Part shown: in pieces, positions 57,220-64,000 of the stretch
How the letters are laid out: each line of letters starts with the position of its first letter
Numbering within the stretch: the first letter of the stretch is position 1
Position numbers and translations under genes: made by a program
From: Protopterus annectens
Taxonomy: Eukaryota > Chordata > Ceratodontiformes > Protopteridae
NCBI RefSeq assembly: GCF_019279795.1
Contig: NC_056744.1
Span: forward strand, 1,510,349,351 to 1,510,413,350
DNA: 64,000 bases
Direction of reading: 5' to 3'
The notes under the pieces: generated by a model
What the model saw: the letters and a program-made list of their open reading frames with translations, nothing else
What the model was told of the DNA's origin: nothing
Databases searched by the model: none

Positions 57220-57652
57220 GACCTTTTGAGCAATGTAAGCCCACCCCATTATGCTCGACTTTGCCAGATTTTTTTTTTGTGTTAAGAGGTTGAGGGCTAT
57301 GAACTGAATTTTGCTGCTGTTGTGGGAATATGTGAATGTGCCTAATGTCTATGTACAGTGCTGTGTTTTATTTCATTTTATTTTTAATTTGTTTTAACTG
57401 GTTGTTACACCAATTATAAATGACCATTATATTCTGGATATCTGGTAGCAGTGCCCTGGCTGCTTCCCCAAACTGGTGCATGCAAGAGTTTAAGACCAGA
57501 GGACCAAAAAAGAGGTCATCCGGAAGTGATCCACACCACCAGAAAAAGTTGCTTACTACAGTTACTAATGTGGCTTTGTATATGAATGCCTGTATTTTTG
57601 TCATGTCCTATTGGGAACTGTAACTGCCCCCAATAGCTTGATTATGGCTGTG

Positions 57653-57724
<72 letters not shown>
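57653..57724. repeat. (GT)n microsatellite
   Basis: Uninterrupted GT tract of about 70 bp. Confidence 0.95.
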
Positions 57725-57727
<3 letters not shown>

Positions 57728-57828
57728 GACAATAAATGCTTAACACAATGTGTATTTTGGATGCAAAATATGTCCTCCAGCTGAAATTACGTGCCTTGCA
57801 GAAATATGAAAGATTAGTTGAAGCATTG

Positions 57829-57990
<162 letters not shown>

Positions 57991-58039
57991 TACTTCAGTA
58001 GATCGAACACTCACCCAATAGTCGGATCACTGAGATGAA

Positions 58040-58310
58040 AAGGCCAACATCCTGGAACACCGACATCCTGGAACACTGACTTTCCATTTTAACCGTTTGG
58101 CCACCCTGTTGAACTTTGCCCCTTAACCACGTGGTAGTGCGATCTTGGAGTTGGCATATTTAGTCAGGGGTGTGTGGGGGGTGCAGCCCACCCATATAGG
58201 GGGTCACCCCCCACCCCCACATGGGTGGGTTTACTTTCCTTCGCTTTTAATTTTTTTTTTTTTCAGGATGGCTAAGCAATTACTTACCTGGAGTGGAAAG
58301 TCAGTGTTCT
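58040..58310. repeat. GC-rich repeat Y, copy 2, with inverted ends
   Basis: Contains the GTAGTGCGATCTT...AGTTGG block shared with 12190-12320. Near its ends GAACACTGACTTTCCA (58073) and TGGAAAGTCAGTGTTC (58286) form a perfect inverted repeat. Looks like a small non-autonomous element, superfamily unknown. Confidence 0.5.
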
Positions 58311-58319
58311 GGGAGTAAT

Positions 58320-59330
58320 AATAAAGTAAATGCAAACCAGTTTAACAGGCAGTCAATTTTTTTGAGTGCATCATGGGAACTTGTATGGGTAGAATAACTT
58401 TAGAAGCCTTTGAAGATTGCCAGAGACCACTGACTGAGTCTAAGCTGAGTTTTCTGTACCTTTAGGTTTTTGAATGAGCCCCTGGGTTTATGAAGTCACA
58501 TAACAACTATATCTTAGAAAAAAAAAGGATTACATTTAAGTTGATTCCTCTGAATGTACAGCATCATTCAAGTGTGGCAAGTCTGTTGTGGGCTTGTTAA
58601 TGAATAAAATAGTAAGGAGCCTAGAAGAGAACCCTGTGATACTCTCCATTGTGTGTAACCACTTTTTTAGTGGTAAACACAAAGTCTGACATTTAGTGAA
58701 TTTTTATATACGTAGTTCTTAAGCAAATGTTCATTTCTGTAATACATTTTTTTTCAAGTTGTGCAGAAGGAAGAAATAGGCTGCTAGGTCAAAGAGTCAT
58801 TTTAGGTTAACAGAGAAAGTACCAGTAACTTTCTTGTAAATGGAATTAGTGGCAGAAACTAAGCCTGTGATAGTGCAGTAGCTCTTATAGATGCCTTGTT
58901 AATGATATGAAATAATATCATATGTAGAAATGTAATCAACAGTTTGTATGTCAGTTACTCTAACAGATTAACTTGTATAGTTATGTTACATGTTAGCTTT
59001 ATGTCCCCAAGAGCTTTAGGGTGGGCAGCCTTGACCATGGTTAGCGCAGAAGTATGCGTTCAGTCCCATAATACTTTACTTGAAGTGGAGATTAAATATG
59101 TCAGACACTTATACCACTGCTAACCATATAGTACAGTACATTAATAATAATAAAACAGAATATAAAAGATTTCAGTTCTATTTTTCTCTGTCCATATTAT
59201 TTAAAAATATAATTATTGATGTATTCATCCCTTCACATGGAACTAAATATCCACATAGGAACTTACCTTTACTGGTCTCATAAATCTAAAAAAGGTTTTC
59301 CCTAAGATGTCTAAGCTTTACAAAAAGTGG
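58320..59330. other. Unassigned DNA
   Basis: Ordinary AT-rich sequence, no feature recognised. Confidence 0.35.
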
Positions 59331-59339
59331 CTGTGTTAT

Positions 59340-60600
59340 CTTCCAAAGTCCAAACGATCAACCTTTTTAATCAGCTTTGTAAATGTTCTTTGTATTGCCT
59401 CTAGATGTTCTTCGTGTTTCACTGCTGCAGTCATTACATTTGGGTTATCTGCTTGCAGGTAGCCCTCAGTCAGCCTGATTAACAAAGTCTTGGGTCCTGC
59501 ATCAGTTGCTGTATCTTCCATGATGTCAGGTCATCAGGGGTATAAAACATGCAGCCGATACCATTACATCAGTTTTTTTTGCCCCAGATGTCAGATGCCC
59601 CCCTAATGGGAAGCAATTAATACTATGAATACAAGGATATACCTCCAAAAAATAAGCAAATACACCAAAAAGCTTTTTGAGCATAGTAAGAGATAGTAGA
59701 GGTATAGCTAAAAGAAGAAAGGGAGCTGGAGGGAGGGCAACCAGGACTGCAACAGTGAATACACTCGAACATCTACATTTATGGTAAGTGTACACAACTG
59801 TACTATGTTCTTCGTGTTTCACTGTTGCAGTCATTACATTTGGGTAGATGCCCAAACTTAAGGTTGGGAAGATGTATTTAAACAGAATTAGGGCCAGCTA
59901 TAAGGCCCTGCAAGACTGCAGTGGCAAAGCCAGCTCTGGTTTTAGAGAAAATTGGCAGATGATAATGCTTGGTGAAAGTATGTACAGAACTCCATGCAGC
60001 AGCTTCTAGGATGACCCTTGTAGGGATGCCCCTGAGAAAGGCTGTAGAGGTAGATGCAGCCCTGGTTGAATGGGGTCTGATGCCCTGTGGGATAAGTTTT
60101 CCATGGTGCTTATAGCAGAAATGAATGCAGTGGCCTATCCATTTTGAAATGGTTTGCTTTGAAATAGCTTTCCCCTCTATCCATGCAGCAAATGCCACCA
60201 GCAGTTGTTCAGATTTCCTTTGCAGTTTAGTCCTGTCCAAGTAGAATCTAAGTTGTCTGTGCACATCTAAGGAGTGCAGTATCCATTCCTCTTTGTTCTG
60301 TGGGTTAGGAAAGAAGGTAGGCAAATGAATGGACTGATTAAGAGCCACACTTGGGCATGAAGGAGGGATTAGTTCTGAGAGACGCCCTGTCCGCATGAAA
60401 GATGATGAAAGGCCCCACTTCCATAAGGGCCTGTAATTCAGATACCCTTCTTGCAGAAGTGATTGCTAAAAGACCCAAGGCTTTGTTAATCAGGCCGACT
60501 GAGAGCTACCTGCAAGCAGATAACCCAAATATAATGACTGCAACAGTGAATACACTCGAACATCTACATTTATGCTAAATGTACACAACTGTACTTTTTC
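59340..60600 (-). mobile_element. DIRS-type retrotransposon fragment
   Basis: Contains a DIRS tyrosine recombinase frame flanked by inverted repeats: TTGGGTTATCTGCTTGCAGGTAG (59440s) is repeated inverted at about 60510-60530, and GACTGCAACAGTGAA (59742) is inverted at about 59817-59832. Inverted terminal repeats plus an internal complementary region are the DIRS plan. RT and gag are absent. The exact ends are unclear. Confidence 0.7.
59878..60396 (-). pseudogene. DIRS tyrosine recombinase, C-terminal domain
   Basis: A frame of 172 codons. It has the tyrosine-recombinase catalytic blocks in DIRS style: PHSTRA (H-x-x-R), AAAWSSVHTF, and the HY where the nucleophile Tyr is expected. The upstream arm-Arg segment is less clear (HRQLRFYLDRTK near residue 45). 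DIRS elements use this enzyme instead of an integrase and so make no target duplication. The frame is open, but the element around it is truncated. Confidence 0.78.
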
Positions 60601-61390
60601 TTTCCTAATCATTAGAAAGCAGTCCCCAAAATGTATCATCTTACTCTACTTTTGGTCTAATCAACCTGCAGAAATTAAAAGAAAGACATTTCATAATACA
60701 TAGAACTTACTGAATGTTTTTGCCTCCTTCTATAGACAGAGATCCCATTATAAAATTCCTCCATTTAAATATTATGTAAATATGCCATGTAATTAAACAA
60801 GAACTAATAAGAAAATGAACCACAATAGTGCGATCAATATAACATTCTAAAAAACAAATACAGCTGATTAATCTGATTTTTTAAAGAATATAATTTCAGC
60901 TCAGGCTTTATTTTTATCACAGAAACCATTAAACCATTACATTTATCACAGCAAATATAAAAAGAGACTCCAATAAAGATTTCAGCAATCCATATCAAGT
61001 ATTGCATATTTTCAAAATTTAATTTTATGACTCATTTTATACATTACTGCTATCACATAATCTGGGATTATTTTACAACATTTAAAAATAGGAGTTATTA
61101 ATATAAGTATAACATTTCTAACCCATGCACAATTGGTAAAAGAATAAAAAATCAATGTAAATGCCAAACCACCGGTATTTAATGCTGTCATTAAGTAGTT
61201 CATGTTTACACTCAGTTTGAATAGATTCAATAACGCTAAAGCACAAAGGTCTCGCCCTGGGCATGACCAGATTAAATGAAAATAATCAACTTCTTTTTTT
61301 TTTTTAATTTCTCCAAATGGACCCCATTCCTAAGTCAAAGTATGATTACAGTTCACGAAATTTGTATTGTTTCACTCTTTGATGTTAGCC
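60601..61390. other. Probable 3' region of the RLE-type LINE
   Basis: AT-rich DNA between the DIRS fragment and the endonuclease frame; it should contain the LINE 3' UTR. End not defined. Confidence 0.35.
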
Positions 61391-61410
61391 AAAAGTGCTC
61401 TTCGCAGCAC

Positions 61411-61806
61411 TCACAATGTGCCCAGTAATGACTCCTTCTGCAATTTGTACATTGTTATATGAACTGGTAACCTATCTAAGTACGATTGTAGATTCTTTTT
61501 TATAAGACCAGTTGCTCCTACTATTATTGGAATTGTCTGGGTATCTTTCTTCCACATGGCTTTCGTTTCTGCCTGCAGATCAAGATATTTTATGACTTTG
61601 TGTCTCTCTGTACGCAAGAAACTGTAATCACTAGGTGTGGTGATTTCAATGATCAATGCTACTTTTGTCTTCTTTTCTTGGACCACTATATCCGTTTTTC
61701 TAACATCTGTCTTTTGAACTGTTGGTATTGGGTGATCCCATGTGATATAAACATCATCATTTTCTATGATTCTTTGTGACTCATGTTTCCAGTGTTTTTC
61801 AGCCAC
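61411..61806 (-). pseudogene. RLE-LINE restriction-like endonuclease
   Basis: PD-(D/E)xK-type nuclease: WDHPIPT, RKTDIVV (the catalytic Asp; the usual Pro before it is Thr), then KVALIIEITTPSD with the second acidic residue Glu, and YLDLQAE and PIIVGATG following. This enzyme would nick the target for target-primed reverse transcription. The frame is open for 131 codons. Confidence 0.78.
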
Positions 61807-61833
61807 TTTAATACCTTAATGTTTGCATAATCT

Positions 61834-62028
61834 TCAGTACAACAGTCTTGCTACATTATTATGCCTTTCAGTATACAGTCCCTCTGCCATTAGCATATCA
61901 CAACCAGCAACAAGATGTGTTACTGTTTCCAATTTGGTTTTACAAAACCTACATATGTCTGTTTCTCCCACGTGTTCAATGGACTTTGTAAACCAGTGTA
62001 TACGTAGTCCACCGTCTTGGGCTGCCAA
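61834..62028 (-). pseudogene. RLE-LINE CCHC zinc knuckle
   Basis: LRIHWFTKSIEH followed by CRFCKTKLETVTHLVAGC, that is C-x2-C-x8-H-x4-C. This is the conserved knuckle between RT and endonuclease in R2-group LINEs. Confidence 0.82.
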
Positions 62029-62092
62029 TATTAACCTTTCATTTCTTGATGTGAATTCACCTCTCCTTAACTATTCCTGCATTCGTTCTTGA

Positions 62093-62623
62093 TCAACATG
62101 AAGTTCCCAGAAGTTTTCTATACTTGGAACTATATTTATTTATTTTCCACATTCCTTGCCTTCTCATCTGGTCCTTCACCTTATATTCTTTCTTTTGTTT
62201 TTTGGCACATTCGATTGCTGCTTGGTGTTTATCTACTTCTGGTTTGATTTCCATTTCTGCTTGACGTCGATATGCTTTTGCTAAATTAAGTAGAGATGTC
62301 ATCTTAGATTTATTCTCCTCATGTTTCAAAACTTTCACTACATTTGGATCCTATGAAGTCAGCAGATATGTGTGGAGCCCCATGATTGCAGATCTATACA
62401 TGCAATCAATTTCAAGGAGGCCCATCCCTCGTTTGGAACGGGGAATATATAATCTTTGTATACACTGATTTTTATAAATCATTTGGTGATCATGAAGCAT
62501 CGTTCTTGTTTTAGTATCCAATCTATCCAGCACTTTTTGGGGCCACTCAATCACTCCAAAACTGTAAGTTAGGACAGGAAGAGCGAATTGATTTATGGCT
62601 TGGATCTTGTTCCTAGATGTCAA
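62093..62623 (-). pseudogene. RLE-LINE RT thumb and linker
   Basis: Two frames in series: INQFALPVLTYSFGVIEWP and RSKRGMGLLEID (typical of R2/R4 RT thumbs), then a Lys/Gln-rich helical linker (KAYRRQAEMEIKPEVDKHQA). Confidence 0.7.
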
Positions 62624-62845
62624 TGCTGTTTTCAGGATTAATTTAAGTCTTCTAAAGTACTCTTTACTGAGCTGTATTCACATTTATACATGTTTTATTG
62701 CTGATCCTTCATCAATTGCCAGGTATTTATACACTCCCTCTTGCTCTAATTCTTTTATATTGCATTCTTGTCCCAAACTGATGTTTTTGTGGTGCTGCAG
62801 TTTTCCTTTTTTAAAGGTTGCTTTTGCACATTTATCAAGACCAAA

Positions 62846-63766
62846 TTAAATTCCAATATCATATGAAAAAGTTCTGACAACCTTCAGCAGTGCTATTAGT
62901 TCCTCACCTGATGAGCTATACAGCCTTAAATCATTGACAAAGAGAAGACGAGAAGTCATTAGACTTTGTTGTTTTCTAGAAGCCAAATTGTAGCCACGGC
63001 CTAAGTTGTTAAGTAAAGAGCTTAATGGACTAATGGCAAGGCAGAATAGCAACAGTGACGGTGAGCCACCCTGAAATATCCCCCTTTGGATTTTTATCCC
63101 TGAGATAGTAATCTGTCCTTTATCATGGCTTAATTGCAAAGTGGTTAATGTAATGTAGTCAATCAGTGTAGGGTGTATCTTATACATTTTAAGCACTCTT
63201 TTATCCATGAATGTGGGATACTATCAAATGCTTTTTTGTAGTCAATCCATGCCATACTTAGGTTATTCCCCTTCTTACAGTTCTCCACTATAACTTTGCT
63301 TAACAACAAATGGTCCTTTGTTCCATATGACTTTTTTATTGTCCTTTTGTTCTACTGCCATAATTGAGTTTTTTTCTAAATGACTATAAGCTCTATCAGC
63401 ATCAATTCCCATGTATAGTTTATACATTGTTGGAAGACAAGTTATTGTTCTATAATTTTTAGGGTAGTTTGCAGGTTAACTCTTAAGTAAGAGCATTGTT
63501 TTTCCTGTTGTTAACCAGTGCGGTGTGTATTCAGGTTGTGCATGTAAATAGTTCTTACTCATGGCTAAATCCTCGTGCAAAGAAGTTAATACTTTAAGCC
63601 AAAAGTTAGGTACTGCATCTGGGCCTGGGGTTTTCCAGTTAGAGACTTTTCTCAACTTTGTTTTAATCTCTTTGGCTATTTCATCCCATTTCATATCCTG
63701 TACCTTTAAACTTCTTATTCTTTCTTTCACTTCTTCTATCCATTTAGCATCTTTGTTATGTTCCAC
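62846..63766 (-). pseudogene. RLE-LINE reverse transcriptase
   Basis: NWKTPGPDAVPNFWLK (63640) is RT block 1-2. GIKIQRGIFQGGSPSLLLFCLAISPLS (63095) is the RT palm entry, with one shifted spot. The catalytic position reads FVND at about 62950 where YMDD or FADD is expected, so the first Asp of the pair is Asn. Frame breaks separate the two segments, and the stretch with the first catalytic Asp (about 63250) is shifted. Confidence 0.82.
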
Positions 63767-64000
63767 AGGATCTTCATAGATATTTCTAAAAAATGTATCT
63801 ATTTCCTCTTTTTTTGGTGGTCTTTCAATTCCTTTTACCTTATTCCCAATTCTCTATAAAACTTTTTTGGGTCATCCAGAAATTGCTTCTTTTGTGCTTT
63901 TCCCTTATATTTATATTTGTATCTTCTAAGTCTTTCCGCCTGTTTTGAGATTTTTAGTTTATTATCTTCAATAGTGCAGAATAGATCCTGGTCTGTTCTA

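Larger units (their letters stand above)
61400..64000 (-). mobile_element. R2-superfamily LINE with restriction-like endonuclease, partial
   Basis: On the minus strand, entering from beyond the window edge: RT N-terminal region (63766-63476), RT core (63208-62846), RT C-terminal region (62623-62351), linker (62338-62093), CCHC zinc knuckle (62028-61834), restriction-like endonuclease (61806-61411). A C-terminal RLE after RT is the plan of the R2/R4/NeSL/Dong group; Rex6 is the known vertebrate relative. Many frame breaks; inactive. Confidence 0.8.

Overview
This is a vertebrate nuclear window made almost entirely of transposable elements. One host-gene exon is visible. Short CA/TA microsatellites are everywhere. 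The mixture of L1, CR1, L2, Penelope, DIRS, an R2-superfamily LINE, a Gmr1-type gypsy element and PIF/Harbinger is unlike a mammal or bird; it fits a large-genome amphibian (for example a caecilian) or a lobe-finned or ray-finned fish. The species call is an inference.

Layout. 1-2.1 kb: the RING/B-box exon of a TRIM gene on the minus strand. 4.2-12.2 kb: an L2/CR1-like LINE with an N-terminal 2A-like motif, split by a minus-strand gypsy element whose integrase lies upstream of reverse transcriptase. 12.58-15.12 kb: a palindromic MITE split by a Penelope-like element (PLE1). 15.24-54.76 kb: what looks like one very large PIF/Harbinger transposon. Both ends carry the same 14-bp inverted repeat followed by a related hairpin. 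It carries a 376-codon DDE transposase pointing inward at the right end and two paralogous three-exon Myb/SANT-like genes on the plus strand. It is filled with secondary insertions: PLE3, a full-length L1 with a ~20-bp target duplication, PLE2 inside the last exon of the second Myb-like gene, and a pile of CR1 copies, one nested in another. A tandem array of ~241 bp units and four tRNA-like modules also lie inside. 54.8-59.3 kb: unclassified DNA, a foldback MITE with telomere-like repeats and long microsatellites. 59.3-64 kb: a DIRS fragment with a tyrosine recombinase, then a minus-strand LINE with a restriction-like endonuclease that runs off the window.

How it works together. The transposase plus Myb-like partner is the standard two-protein PIF/Harbinger system; here the partner gene is duplicated. 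The transposase frame is open, but its third catalytic acidic residue reads Gln, and both Myb-like genes have early stops, so the element is probably immobile. All three PLE insertions have outward-facing inverted 3' ends, 14-16 bp target duplications and hammerhead-ribozyme-like cores in both arms. The nesting gives relative ages: Harbinger DNA is older than the CR1, L1 and PLE insertions within it, and the L2 copy is older than the gypsy insertion. No autonomous element in the window looks fully intact.
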